64,000 nucleotides of DNA. Origin: JBCCGL01 sp039029275. GTDB lineage: Bacteria > Pseudomonadota > Gammaproteobacteria > JBCCGL01. Shown piece by piece: positions 51,843 through 60,498 of this stretch. The stretch is from contig JBCCGL010000016.1 in assembly GCA_039029275.1 (NCBI GenBank), positions 1 to 64,000 on the forward strand. The letters run 5' to 3'. Both the position numbers and the translations under genes were made by a program. The number at the start of each line of letters is the position of its first letter. Position 1 is the stretch's first letter. Under the pieces are notes generated by a model. It saw only the letters and a list, made by a program, of their open reading frames with translations. It made no database searches and had not been told where the DNA came from.

Positions 51843-53591
51843 ATGAGCAAAATCAAGATTGAAAAGCCATTGGTCATCCTTCACGGGGACGAAATGGCGC
51901 AGATCGCGTTTGAGCGAATCCTCGAACAATTCATTACTTCGAGGCTCGATGTCGAGCTGGTTGAGATCGATTTGACCGCTGAGAACAGGTTGCTTACGAA
52001 TGGTCAGGCGGTTCGCGACGCCATCGACGCGCTAAAGCAACACGGAGTCGGAATCAAAAATGCGGGCATGACGGTTAACCGCCAACAGCTCGATGAACTG
52101 CTTGAAAAAAACCCTGCGCTAAACGAAAACACGCTCGATAAGCTGGCGACCAAATCACCGAACGGCGCCATCCGCAAAGGAATTGGCGGCAATATCACAC
52201 GCGAGGATATCGAGTTTAGAAACATCGTGGTTCAAAAACCGGATTGGGTTGGACGCGACATTGATGTCGACACAATGGACACCGGAGGGATCAAGCACAG
52301 CTTCAATGAGCTGTCCAAAGCAACCGGCGTTTTAAAGCTGATGTTCGTCGGCAGCAGCGGTGATCCGGTTGAGCTTCATCGCAGACGCGTCAATATCGGC
52401 GACCCTCTGTTGCTCGCGACAAGTGATCTCGATGAGGTGCGGGAGTGGGCGCATGGTTTTTTCCAACGTGCGCTTGATGAAAAACGCGATGCCTACCTTG
52501 GTTTGAAAGACACGGTTATTCCCGGCTACGACGGCGTTATGCGCGAGGTGATCGAGTCAATCTATGTCGACGAATACGAAGCCAGATTCAAGCAGGCGGG
52601 CATTGCATACCACTACGAGTTAATCGACGCACAAGCTGCCCGTTTGGTTGCCAATCCGCCGGACCGCGCGCTGTGGGGAGTTCCGGACAACACCACGGGT
52701 CGCAAGCTGTTCAAACTCGTCAATGAGTTGAAGAAGCACGGAATTCCGCCGCGCACGTCGCAGGTATCGATTTCACGCATGAGCGCCGGTGGTGGCGATC
52801 AATACGGCAGCTTTAATATGCCCGCCGAAGAAGACGGAATTCTCAAAGTCGTGGTGGATGGCGTTGAGCGCCACGCGCGCGACATCAAAGCCGGCGATCC
52901 AATTCTGCTAATGAGTAACGATCAACACGCGATCAAGGACTGGATCCGGCAGGTATTTCGCGATGCGTCGTTGAAATCCAAGGAGGTGTACTTCGGTCTT
53001 AAACGCGAATACATGGAGTACGACGAAGTATTCAGCGACATTCTCAACGATGTTCGAAACGAACTCGCGCGCAAGGAAGGTACTCCGCCTCCATCGTTTA
53101 TGGTGATGCGGCCGTCCGCCCAGTTGCGCAAAATGATCACCGATCCGCCGCGCAACGCGCTTTACCCTGCGCAGAATCTCGATGGGGATATTTTCTCTGA
53201 TATTTCTGCCGCGCTTGGCGGCAGCCTTGCCACGGCAAGTTCCATTATCGAAAGCAAGGATGGCACGATGCTTTTTGAGGCGCCGCACGGTACCGCGCAC
53301 GATTTATACATGCAGTACCTTGAAAGCGACGGCAAGGTTGCGTTGTTCAATTCCTCTGCTCTTTTGTATGCAGTGGCCAACGCGCTTTCAACAGTGGCCG
53401 ACCGCGAGCGTAACGACACGCTCGCGCGATACGCAACCAAGCTGCGTGCCGCGCTCATCAACACCGTCGGCAAAGGCATTATCACGGGTGACCTCAAAGG
53501 CAAAACCGATAATCCGGAAAACGAGACGGTCGTCGATATGGCAGGCTTTCTTGACGCGGTCGAATCCGAGCTGGACGCCTTAATGCAGTAG
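51843..53591 (+). CDS. icd: Isocitrate dehydrogenase (type II-like) with internal duplication
   Basis: 582 residues, against about 400-420 for dimeric NADP-IDHs. The N-terminus matches the IDH1 class: Thr77, KSPNGAIR at 104-111 and Arg120 correspond to substrate-binding Thr77, Ser94/Asn96/Arg100 and Arg109 of human IDH1. The C-terminus has DGDIFSD at 447-453 (metal ligands Asp449, Asp453) and EAPHGTAHD for the cofactor loop. Between them a segment of about 145 residues is present twice (about 134-282 and 305-445). Copy 1 keeps Lys222 and Asp262, copy 2 keeps Tyr321 and Lys387. NAD or NADP use is not settled. Confidence 0.88.
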   Translation: MSKIKIEKPLVILHGDEMAQIAFERILEQFITSRLDVELVEIDLTAENRLLTNGQAVRDAIDALKQHGVGIKNAGMTVNRQQLDELLEKNPALNENTLDKLATKSPNGAIRKGIGGNITREDIEFRNIVVQKPDWVGRDIDVDTMDTGGIKHSFNELSKATGVLKLMFVGSSGDPVELHRRRVNIGDPLLLATSDLDEVREWAHGFFQRALDEKRDAYLGLKDTVIPGYDGVMREVIESIYVDEYEARFKQAGIAYHYELIDAQAARLVANPPDRALWGVPDNTTGRKLFKLVNELKKHGIPPRTSQVSISRMSAGGGDQYGSFNMPAEEDGILKVVVDGVERHARDIKAGDPILLMSNDQHAIKDWIRQVFRDASLKSKEVYFGLKREYMEYDEVFSDILNDVRNELARKEGTPPPSFMVMRPSAQLRKMITDPPRNALYPAQNLDGDIFSDISAALGGSLATASSIIESKDGTMLFEAPHGTAHDLYMQYLESDGKVALFNSSALLYAVANALSTVADRERNDTLARYATKLRAALINTVGKGIITGDLKGKTDNPENETVVDMAGFLDAVESELDALMQ

Positions 53592-53663
53592 ATCAACAAC
53601 GTCGGGACACCCCTGGCGTTCGATGATAGTGTCCCCGCGTACAGATTCTACAGGCAGCATGTT

Positions 53664-54416
53664 GTGGACGTTTTCAGCGCTGATTCCTACACGTTCGCTA
53701 TCGTCTTACTCGGCGCACTTCTCGCTGGGGTCACAACCGGATTCGCCGGGTTTGGGACAGCGTTGGTCTCTGCTGGTTTCTGGTTTCACGCACTACCCGC
53801 GCCGTTGGTGCCACCGCTCGTGGTTTTAATGACGGCTGCCGCGCAGATCAGCAACACAATTTCTCATCGCGACACAATTCGCTGGGAGGCTGCCAAACCG
53901 TATATTTGGGGCGGTCTTTTCGGCGTGCCATTTGGGACCTGGTTGCTGAGCCTGGCATCACCCGATGCGATACGCATGACAGTCGGCGTTTTTCTGATCG
54001 TTTACGTGCTTTTGCAATTCAGAAGAGTGCTCGATGGTCGCGTCGGTTCGTGGGGCGGTGTGCACGCCGATCGCGCAGTCGGATTTAGCGGTGGGGTGAT
54101 GGGCGGATTCGCGGGACTATCGGGAGTAACACCGTTGATTTGGTTGCAGTTGCGCGGTGGACCGAGTCGCGAGCAGAAGTCTATCTACCAACCCTTCAAT
54201 CTGCTTGTCGCGATCCTCGCGTGTATTGCGATGACTGTGTCCGGGCACATTCATTTAACCGTTCTGTTCCTCGCCTTGGTTTGTCTGCCGTGCACGCTCG
54301 CAGGGGCGTGGTTTGGCGCGCGACTGTACCGCCATATTCCGGACGCGGTTTTTCGTAATATTGTGCTTGGCCTGTTGCTTTGTTCCGGCACGGTGCTTGT
54401 CTGGCAACTATTCTAA
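53664..54416 (+). CDS. TSUP (TauE/SafE) family membrane transporter
   Basis: 250 residues from a GTG, nearly all hydrophobic, with about eight membrane segments in two related halves. The first half has LLGALLAGVTTGFAGFGTAL, the second GFSGGVMGGFAGLSGVTPL, the paired glycine-rich motifs of the TauE/SafE (sulfite exporter) family. Members move sulfite, sulfoacetate or other small organic anions. Together with the sulfopyruvate-type decarboxylase 3.4 kb upstream a sulfonate link is possible, but the family is broad and the genes are not in one operon. Confidence 0.88.
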   Translation: MDVFSADSYTFAIVLLGALLAGVTTGFAGFGTALVSAGFWFHALPAPLVPPLVVLMTAAAQISNTISHRDTIRWEAAKPYIWGGLFGVPFGTWLLSLASPDAIRMTVGVFLIVYVLLQFRRVLDGRVGSWGGVHADRAVGFSGGVMGGFAGLSGVTPLIWLQLRGGPSREQKSIYQPFNLLVAILACIAMTVSGHIHLTVLFLALVCLPCTLAGAWFGARLYRHIPDAVFRNIVLGLLLCSGTVLVWQLF

Positions 54417-54474
54417 ACAATGAAACGCATTTGGCTCTATTTCGAATGCGTCAAAATTGCTATCCTCCGGCAAT

Positions 54475-54566
54475 CCGTTGGGGTGCCTTTTGATCAACAT
54501 CGAAGGGCTGAGAGGTTTAAACCAACCCATCGAACCTGATCCGGGTAATGCCGGCGAAGGAAACGG
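54475..54566 (+). promoter_or_regulatory. TPP riboswitch (THI element)
   Basis: The conserved parts are present in order: a closing stem CCGTT (54475-54479) pairing with AACGG (54562-54566), the GGGGTGCC segment, the GGGCTGAGA core, and the ACCTGATCCGGGTAATGCCGGCGAAGGAAA block that binds the pyrophosphate and pyrimidine. It precedes thiD by 54 bases and should repress the whole thiamine operon when TPP is plentiful. Whether it acts on translation or termination is not resolved. Confidence 0.96.
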
Positions 54567-54620
54567 GCGCGAATATACCTCAATTCTCCACCGTTCCCTA
54601 GCCCGCCGAGCGAGTACGTT

Positions 54621-55466
54621 GTGAGCGAAAACAAGTCTACTGAACTAACCGAAACCGGCCCTGGTGCTGCGGTCGCGTTGACGATTGCCGGATCTGACAG
54701 CGGCGGGGGCGCAGGAATTCAGGCCGACCTGAAAACATTTTCTGCATTGGGTGTGTACGGCTGCAGTGTCATCACTGCGATCACAGCACAAAACACGCTA
54801 GCGGTCAGTGACGTTCACGGCGTTCCTGTCGCTACGATCAAGTCGCAGATTTCTGCCGTACTCGATGACATAAACGTCGGGGCAATTAAAATCGGCATGC
54901 TCTCCTCGCCTGACATTATCGAAACCGTAGCCGATAGCTTGACTGCGTTCGACGGCCCGATTGTGCTCGACCCTGTCATGGTGGCCAAATCTGGTGACGC
55001 ATTGTTGCAGGACAACGCCGTCGATGCGCTGCGCGAGAAACTCATCCCAATCGCGAGTTTGATCACACCGAATTTGCCCGAGGCCGCGCGGCTGCTGAAT
55101 CGGGAGCCGTTGGGTGACGAAGACGGCATGCGTGAGCAGGGCGCAGCGCTGCTCGACGCCGGTGCCAAAGCAGTGTTGATGAAGGGCGGTCACGCATCGG
55201 GTGATGTTTGCACCGATATCCTGCTGGGTGAAACCAACCTCAAATTGCAATCCAGCCGCGTGCGTACACGCAACACACATGGCACGGGGTGCACGCTGTC
55301 TGCGGCAATTGCAGCGTTGTTAGCGCGCGGTTATTTAATCGAAGATGCGGTGCGTTCCGCGCACGAATACCTGCAAAACGCTATTCGAGGGGCAGACGTT
55401 CTTCGCATCGGCAGCGGACACGGGCCGGTGCACCACTTTCATTCACTATGGGATGCGGTGGGTTGA
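54621..55466 (+). CDS. thiD: Hydroxymethylpyrimidine/phosphomethylpyrimidine kinase
   Basis: 281 residues from a GTG. Phosphorylates HMP and then HMP-P to HMP-PP for thiamine synthesis. The ribokinase-like start TIAGSDSGGGAGIQADLKTF, the DPVMVAKSG segment near 114, LITPNLPEA near 152, and the anion-hole motif NTHGTGCTLSAAIAA near 219 are all present. First gene after the TPP riboswitch; its end overlaps thiO. Confidence 0.96.
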   Translation: MSENKSTELTETGPGAAVALTIAGSDSGGGAGIQADLKTFSALGVYGCSVITAITAQNTLAVSDVHGVPVATIKSQISAVLDDINVGAIKIGMLSSPDIIETVADSLTAFDGPIVLDPVMVAKSGDALLQDNAVDALREKLIPIASLITPNLPEAARLLNREPLGDEDGMREQGAALLDAGAKAVLMKGGHASGDVCTDILLGETNLKLQSSRVRTRNTHGTGCTLSAAIAALLARGYLIEDAVRSAHEYLQNAIRGADVLRIGSGHGPVHHFHSLWDAVG

Positions 55467-56452
55467 ACGTCGCCATTATCGGAGCGGGTGTCGCGGGCTT
55501 GTGCTGCGCAGTCGAACTGCTGCGGCGTGGCTTTACGGTTGACGTCTACGAACGGGCCGATTCTGTAGGCGCGGACGCCTGCTCGTGGTTTGCCGGGGGA
55601 ATGTTGGCGCCATGGTGCGAGCGAGAGAGCGCAGAACAAGCAGTCGTCGATTTGGGCGCGCGCGCAATCGATTGGTGGTCGCAAAATACGCTTGGCGTAT
55701 CGCATAACGGCAGTCTTGTGTTGTCGATGCAACGCGATAAACGCGATATCGAGCGCTTCGCACGTCTCACTGAAAACCATTGCTGGGTTGACGCCGACGC
55801 GATCAGAAATCTTGAACCGGACCTCGAGACGCGATTCGAACGCGGTTTGTTTTTTGAACAGGAGGCGCATCTAAATCCGCGAGCCGCCCTGGCGCAATTG
55901 TCCGAGACGATTGAGAAAAATAGCGGTCGCCTTCATTTCAATTGCGATGTTAATGCCGTCGACTTTTCTGATACGCAAGTGGTGGACTGTCGTGGGTTTT
56001 CTGCACGTCATGATTTACCCGGCTTGCGCGGCGTTAAAGGTGAAATGCTGATTTTGCAAACGCGCGAAGTCACCTTGTCACGGCCAATTCGGCTGGTACA
56101 TCCGCGTTATCCGGTTTATCTGGTGCCGCGCCACGACGATCAAATCATGCTTGGTGCAACAATGGTCGAAAACGACGAGCGAAGCCGCATCAGTGCGCGA
56201 TCAATGCTTGAGCTGCTCAGCGCCGCTTATGCTTTGCATCCAGCATTGGGTGAGGCGGAAATTGTCGAGATCGGCGTCGACGTGCGCCCGGCATTTTCTG
56301 ACAACTTGCCCGCGGTGTGTCGCAAAGAAAATGTCGTTTATGTAAACGGTTTATTCCGCCACGGGTTTTTGCTTAGCCCGGCGATGGCGCAACGCGTGGC
56401 CAACGTCCTGTCTGATCAAGCACAGTTTGCGGAGCTGGCCGAATGCGCATAA
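55448..56452 (+). CDS. thiO: Glycine oxidase ThiO
   Basis: 334 residues from the ATG at 55448, which overlaps thiD; a TTG at 55463 is an alternative. FAD-dependent amine oxidase that makes iminoacetate (dehydroglycine) from glycine for the thiazole ring. The dinucleotide-binding motif VAIIGAGVAGLCCAVELL is at the N-terminus; SWFAGGMLAPWCE near 41 and the C-terminal GLFRHGFLLSPAMAQ segment are typical of ThiO. Use of ThiO instead of ThiH marks an oxygen-dependent thiazole route. Confidence 0.93.
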   Translation: MGCGGLNVAIIGAGVAGLCCAVELLRRGFTVDVYERADSVGADACSWFAGGMLAPWCERESAEQAVVDLGARAIDWWSQNTLGVSHNGSLVLSMQRDKRDIERFARLTENHCWVDADAIRNLEPDLETRFERGLFFEQEAHLNPRAALAQLSETIEKNSGRLHFNCDVNAVDFSDTQVVDCRGFSARHDLPGLRGVKGEMLILQTREVTLSRPIRLVHPRYPVYLVPRHDDQIMLGATMVENDERSRISARSMLELLSAAYALHPALGEAEIVEIGVDVRPAFSDNLPAVCRKENVVYVNGLFRHGFLLSPAMAQRVANVLSDQAQFAELAECA

Positions 56453-56640
56453 CCGTGAACGGCGATGAAACCGATGTGCAGGCGACACTTCTCAACGATG
56501 TGTTGCGCGAATGTGGTTACATGCACGATCGAATCGCGACTGCGATTAACGGCGACTTTGTGCACACATCAGCACGCGCACAAACCAGATTACAAGAAGG
56601 TGACCGACTGGAAGTTGTCGCGCCTATGTCGGGTGGGTGA
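56443..56640 (+). CDS. thiS: Sulfur carrier protein ThiS
   Basis: 65 residues, ubiquitin-like fold, ending in the Gly-Gly that is adenylated by ThiF and converted to a thiocarboxylate. The start ITVNGDE and the VVAPMSGG tail are standard. It overlaps thiO and thiG starts. No thiF is present in this operon. Confidence 0.95.
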   Translation: MRITVNGDETDVQATLLNDVLRECGYMHDRIATAINGDFVHTSARAQTRLQEGDRLEVVAPMSGG

Positions 56641-57434
56641 TGGCTGAACCCGGCAAAAACAATCTGTGCGTTTATGAAACGGAAATCACCAGCCGATTTT
56701 TTCTGGGCACAGCGCAGTATCCGTCTCCTGGCGTACTGGCAGACGCGGTCACTGCGTCTGCGTGCGAAATCGTCACGGTCTCGCTGCGACGTGAGGCAGG
56801 CAACAGCGGCGCGGGTGAACAGTTCTGGGAATTGATTAAGTCGCTCGGGGTTCGCGTGCTGCCAAACACCGCATCCTGCTATTCGGTAAAAGAGGCCGTA
56901 ACTACCGCGCAGATGGCACGGGATGTCTTCGACACACCCTGGGTCAAACTCGAAGTTATCGGCAACCCCGACACGCTACAGCCCGATATATTTGGTCTCG
57001 TTGAAGCTGCGCGCATTTTGTGCGAAGACGGTTTTCAGGTTTTTCCGTACTGCACAGAAGATCTGGTACTTGCTGACAAACTTCTACAGCTCGGGTGTGA
57101 AGTGCTTATGCCCTGGGGCGCGCCTATCGGCACGGCGCGCGGGCTTAACAATGTTTACGGTTTGCGCACACTGCGCGCGCATTTTCCGGATGTGCCACTG
57201 GTCGTTGATGCGGGAATCGGTTTGCCATCGCACGCCGCGCAGGCGATGGAACTGGGCTATGACGCGATTCTACTCAACACGGCCGTTGCGCGTGCGGGTG
57301 ACCCTGCCGCGATGGCGGCCGCGTTCCGCGACGCGATTGTTGCAGGGCGCACTGCGTTCCTGGCTGATCCCCTCGAGATGAGTGATATGGCGTCACCGTC
57401 GACGCCGGTAATCGGCAAGGCGTTTTTGTCATGA
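56640..57434 (+). CDS. thiG: Thiazole synthase ThiG
   Basis: 264 residues from the ATG sharing a base with the thiS stop; a GTG one codon earlier is also possible. TIM-barrel enzyme that builds thiazole phosphate from deoxyxylulose 5-phosphate, dehydroglycine and ThiS thiocarboxylate. The Schiff-base Lys is in WVKLEVIGN near 103; MPWGAPIGTARGLNN near 160 and VDAGIGLPSHA near 195 form the phosphate and substrate sites. Overlaps thiE. Confidence 0.96.
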   Translation: MAEPGKNNLCVYETEITSRFFLGTAQYPSPGVLADAVTASACEIVTVSLRREAGNSGAGEQFWELIKSLGVRVLPNTASCYSVKEAVTTAQMARDVFDTPWVKLEVIGNPDTLQPDIFGLVEAARILCEDGFQVFPYCTEDLVLADKLLQLGCEVLMPWGAPIGTARGLNNVYGLRTLRAHFPDVPLVVDAGIGLPSHAAQAMELGYDAILLNTAVARAGDPAAMAAAFRDAIVAGRTAFLADPLEMSDMASPSTPVIGKAFLS

Positions 57435-58075
57435 ATACGCTCGACCCGTTTTATCCGATTTTTGATTCAAGCGATTGGGTTACGCGACTGGTACCAATTG
57501 GGATCAAATTGATGCAACTGCGCATCAAGGATAAAGCTGACGAAGCACTGCGATCTGAAATTAAAAAATCCAAATCAGTTTGCGACGCCAATCATTGTCA
57601 ATTGATCGTCAACGACTACTGGCAGTTGGCGATTGATCTTGGATGCGATTTTATCCATCTGGGTCAGGAAGACCTGGACGACGCCGACATCGATGCGATT
57701 CGCGCGAGTGGAATTCGCATTGGTATCAGCACTCACAGCGAGACAGAGCTCGAACGCGCGCTAAAACTATCGCCCGACTACATCGCGCTTGGACCTGTGT
57801 ACCCCACCATCCTTAAAAAAATGCCGTGGGACCCACAGGGCCTTGAACGGGTTAGCCAATGGAAAAACCGTATCGGCGATATTCCTCTTGTCGGAATTGG
57901 CGGTTTAAACCTTGATCGTGCGCGTGGTGTGCTCGATGCGGGCGCAGACGTGGTATCGCTGGTGACTGACATAACACTGAATTCTGACCCCGAAACACAG
58001 GTCGCGAAATGGTTGGACGTGACCCGGCCTTATCGTGGCGCAAACGCCGATGGCGCTTCAACGCTAACCGGTTAA
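57431..58075 (+). CDS. thiE: Thiamine-phosphate synthase ThiE
   Basis: 214 residues. Joins HMP-PP and thiazole phosphate to thiamine phosphate. The MQLRIKDKA segment near 29, LIVNDYWQLA near 58, FIHLGQEDL near 75, GISTHSE near 97, and GIGGLNLDRA near 155 follow the ThiE order. Asp in NDYW replaces the usual NDR motif wording but the fold residues are kept. Overlaps thiG by four bases. Confidence 0.92.
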   Translation: MNTLDPFYPIFDSSDWVTRLVPIGIKLMQLRIKDKADEALRSEIKKSKSVCDANHCQLIVNDYWQLAIDLGCDFIHLGQEDLDDADIDAIRASGIRIGISTHSETELERALKLSPDYIALGPVYPTILKKMPWDPQGLERVSQWKNRIGDIPLVGIGGLNLDRARGVLDAGADVVSLVTDITLNSDPETQVAKWLDVTRPYRGANADGASTLTG

Positions 58076-58106
58076 TTTTTAATCCTTTAAACCTTAGGTA
58101 CTACCA

Positions 58107-59039
58107 GTGAGAACGTTTACTTTTTTATTCAGCATAATTTTTTCCAGTCAATTGTTTGCAGCGGACAAACTATCGCTGATACTCGATTGGTTTATTAATC
58201 CGGATCATGGCCCGATAATCATCGCACAGGAGAAAGGATACTTTGCCGAGCAAAATCTCGATGTCGAAGTGATTCCGCCGGCTGACCCTGCCGACCCGCC
58301 AAAACTGGTTGCTGCAGGCAAAGCGGACCTAGCCGTATCGTATCAACCGCAGTTGCACCTGCAAGTGCATGAAGGTCTTCCGTTAATTCGCGTAGGCACG
58401 CTTGTCGCGACCCCGCTGAATTGTCTGTTGGTATTAGAAGATGGCCCTGTGCAATCACTTGCGGACCTTAAAGGCAAAAAAGTTGGTTTTTCTGTCGCCG
58501 GTGTTGAAGAAGCGTTGCTGACCGCAATCCTCAAACCACACGGCCTCAGCTTCGACGATATCGAGCTGGTGAACGTTAACTGGTCGCTTTCACCGTCGTT
58601 GATGTCAAAACAGGTCGACGCGGTTATTGGCGCGTTCCGCAATTTTGAACTGAACCAAATGGATATCGAAGGTGTCGCCGGGCGTTGTTACTACCTCGAA
58701 GAAGAAGGGCTGCCCGCATATGATGAACTCATCTATGTTGCGCACAACGAAAACATGGATAAAGACAAAATCGCGCGATTTTTGGCAGCGACTGAAAAAG
58801 CCACGCAATACATCATCAATCATCCGCAGAAAAGCTGGGAGACTTTTGCCGGCACCGCTAAAGAATTGCAGGATGAGTTAAATAAGCGCGCATGGCGCGA
58901 CACGCTGCCTCGCTTTGCGCTGCGACCGGCCGCGTTTGACGCCGGCCGGTACGAACGAATGGAAGCGTTCTTACTGGAATCAGGTCTGGTCGAGGGGCAA
59001 CGCAGCGTCGATCAACTCGCGGTTGATGTGACGGAATAA
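58107..59039 (+). CDS. thiY: Pyrimidine-binding periplasmic protein ThiY (NMT1/THI5-like)
   Basis: 310 residues from a GTG, beginning with a signal peptide (1 to about 18, cut near FAAD). The mature protein has the NMT1/THI5-like fold: LILDWFINPDHGPIIIAQEKGYF at its start and VGFSVAGVEEALL near 124. ThiY proteins bind formylaminopyrimidine or HMP released from degraded thiamine and deliver it to ThiXZ. Unlike THI5 it is exported and serves transport, not synthesis. It is followed by tenA, which processes the imported pyrimidine. Confidence 0.9.
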   Translation: MRTFTFLFSIIFSSQLFAADKLSLILDWFINPDHGPIIIAQEKGYFAEQNLDVEVIPPADPADPPKLVAAGKADLAVSYQPQLHLQVHEGLPLIRVGTLVATPLNCLLVLEDGPVQSLADLKGKKVGFSVAGVEEALLTAILKPHGLSFDDIELVNVNWSLSPSLMSKQVDAVIGAFRNFELNQMDIEGVAGRCYYLEEEGLPAYDELIYVAHNENMDKDKIARFLAATEKATQYIINHPQKSWETFAGTAKELQDELNKRAWRDTLPRFALRPAAFDAGRYERMEAFLLESGLVEGQRSVDQLAVDVTE

Positions 59040-59043
59040 GGCG

Positions 59044-59748
59044 GTGCATAGCGTGCAAATTCCCGACTACAATTCGCCGGTATTTGCCGGATGGCGAGAC
59101 GCTGCTGCTGGTACATGGCGTGATTACATCAATCACGATTTTGTGCGAGGTCTCGGTGACGGGAGTTTGCCACGCGATGCTTTTATTGCGTATTTGATTC
59201 AGGATTATATTTTCCTGCTGCACTTTTCCCGCGCGTGGGCGATGGCGGTGGTCAAGGCCGAAACCGCCAAGCAAATGCGCACGGCTGCGGCGACGGTTAA
59301 CGCGCTGATCAACGAAGAAATTCAACTGCACGTTGCGATCTGCGCGCGCGAGGGAATCAGTGAGGAGCAACTTTTAACGTCGGCCGAGGAGCACGAAAAT
59401 ATCGCGTACACCCGCTACGTTATGGATACCGGGTTATCCGGCGATTTGCTTGACCTGCTGGCTACCTTGGCGCCGTGTGTGTTCGGTTATCACGAGATCG
59501 GGCTTCGATTAAAGGAATGCACGGAAACAACGCCGCTGTATCGCGAGTGGATTGACACCTACAGTGCGCCCGACTACCAGGGCGTATGCGATGCAGTGGG
59601 CGAGCTGATCGAAGACGTTGCAGCGAGTAAGTTAGGTGAGGATCCCACGTCGTCGCCGCGCTGGGACAGCGTGTGCCAAAAATTCACGCTGGCAACTCAG
59701 CTTGAAGTCAATTTCTGGCAAATGGGATTGCGACTTGCGTGCAACTGA
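59044..59748 (+). CDS. tenA: Aminopyrimidine aminohydrolase TenA (thiaminase II)
   Basis: 234 residues from a GTG; a second GTG three codons later is possible. All-helical enzyme that hydrolyses aminomethylpyrimidine to HMP for salvage. The catalytic Cys lies in LAPCVFGYHEIG near 142, and the conserved Glu in the LEVNFWQMGL segment near 223; the HFSRAWAMAV segment near 60 fits. Its location between thiY and thiZ supports the base-salvage role. Confidence 0.93.
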   Translation: MHSVQIPDYNSPVFAGWRDAAAGTWRDYINHDFVRGLGDGSLPRDAFIAYLIQDYIFLLHFSRAWAMAVVKAETAKQMRTAAATVNALINEEIQLHVAICAREGISEEQLLTSAEEHENIAYTRYVMDTGLSGDLLDLLATLAPCVFGYHEIGLRLKECTETTPLYREWIDTYSAPDYQGVCDAVGELIEDVAASKLGEDPTSSPRWDSVCQKFTLATQLEVNFWQMGLRLACN

Positions 59749-59751
59749 TTG

Positions 59752-60498
59752 ATGGCTACGAGTGCGCATCTGCAGGGCAGCGTTCGCTTTGGTGACGAGG
59801 TCCTTTTTGATCAACTCGAACTCAATATTCCTGCAAAACAATGGACATGCTTGCTCGGTGCCTCCGGCGTCGGTAAATCGACGATTCTCAAGCTGATTGG
59901 CGGGCTGCCCACAGGCGGTCAATTTGACGGTAGCATTGAATTCAAATGCGCCCTCCCCAATGGAGGCAGCAGTGCGCCACGAATCGCATACATGGCGCAG
60001 TCAGATCTATTGCTCCCCTGGTTGAGCGTGCGCGAAAACGTGTTGATCGGGTCGCGGTTACGCGGTGACGACGCGAATAAAAGTCTAGCGGATCAACTCA
60101 TCGCAAAAGTCGGTTTGCAGGCACACGGGAACAAGCGACCGCATCAATTATCCGGCGGGATGCGGCAGCGGGTTGCGCTGGCTAGAACACTGATGGAAGA
60201 CACGCCGCTTGTCTTGCTGGACGAGCCGTTTTCTGCGCTCGATGCACGCACGCGTTTCGAAATGCAGGCGCTGGCATTCGATGTCCTCGCGGAGAAAACG
60301 GTGTTGTTGGTTACGCATGATGTTTCTGAAGCTGTGCGACTCGGTCACCAACTGTTTGTCTTGTCTCCCGGCCATGTCGACTCGCTTTCACCGGATCTTC
60401 AATCACCGTTGCGCGAACTGAATAACGCGGACGTATTGGATTTTCAGTCGCGGGTACTGCTCGCGCTTAACGCGCAGAACGTATCGACACGCGCGTGA
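59752..60498 (+). CDS. thiZ: Pyrimidine ABC transporter ATP-binding protein ThiZ
   Basis: 248 residues from the ATG at 59752. Walker A GASGVGKST near 38-46, a Q-loop MAQSDLLLPWLSV near 79, signature LSGGMRQRVALAR near 129, Walker B VLLDEPFSALD near 152, and the switch His in VTHDVSEA near 187. It resembles the nitrate/taurine-type ATPases that serve NMT1-like systems. It drives uptake with ThiX and ThiY, and overlaps thiX by four bases. Confidence 0.92.
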   Translation: MATSAHLQGSVRFGDEVLFDQLELNIPAKQWTCLLGASGVGKSTILKLIGGLPTGGQFDGSIEFKCALPNGGSSAPRIAYMAQSDLLLPWLSVRENVLIGSRLRGDDANKSLADQLIAKVGLQAHGNKRPHQLSGGMRQRVALARTLMEDTPLVLLDEPFSALDARTRFEMQALAFDVLAEKTVLLVTHDVSEAVRLGHQLFVLSPGHVDSLSPDLQSPLRELNNADVLDFQSRVLLALNAQNVSTRA

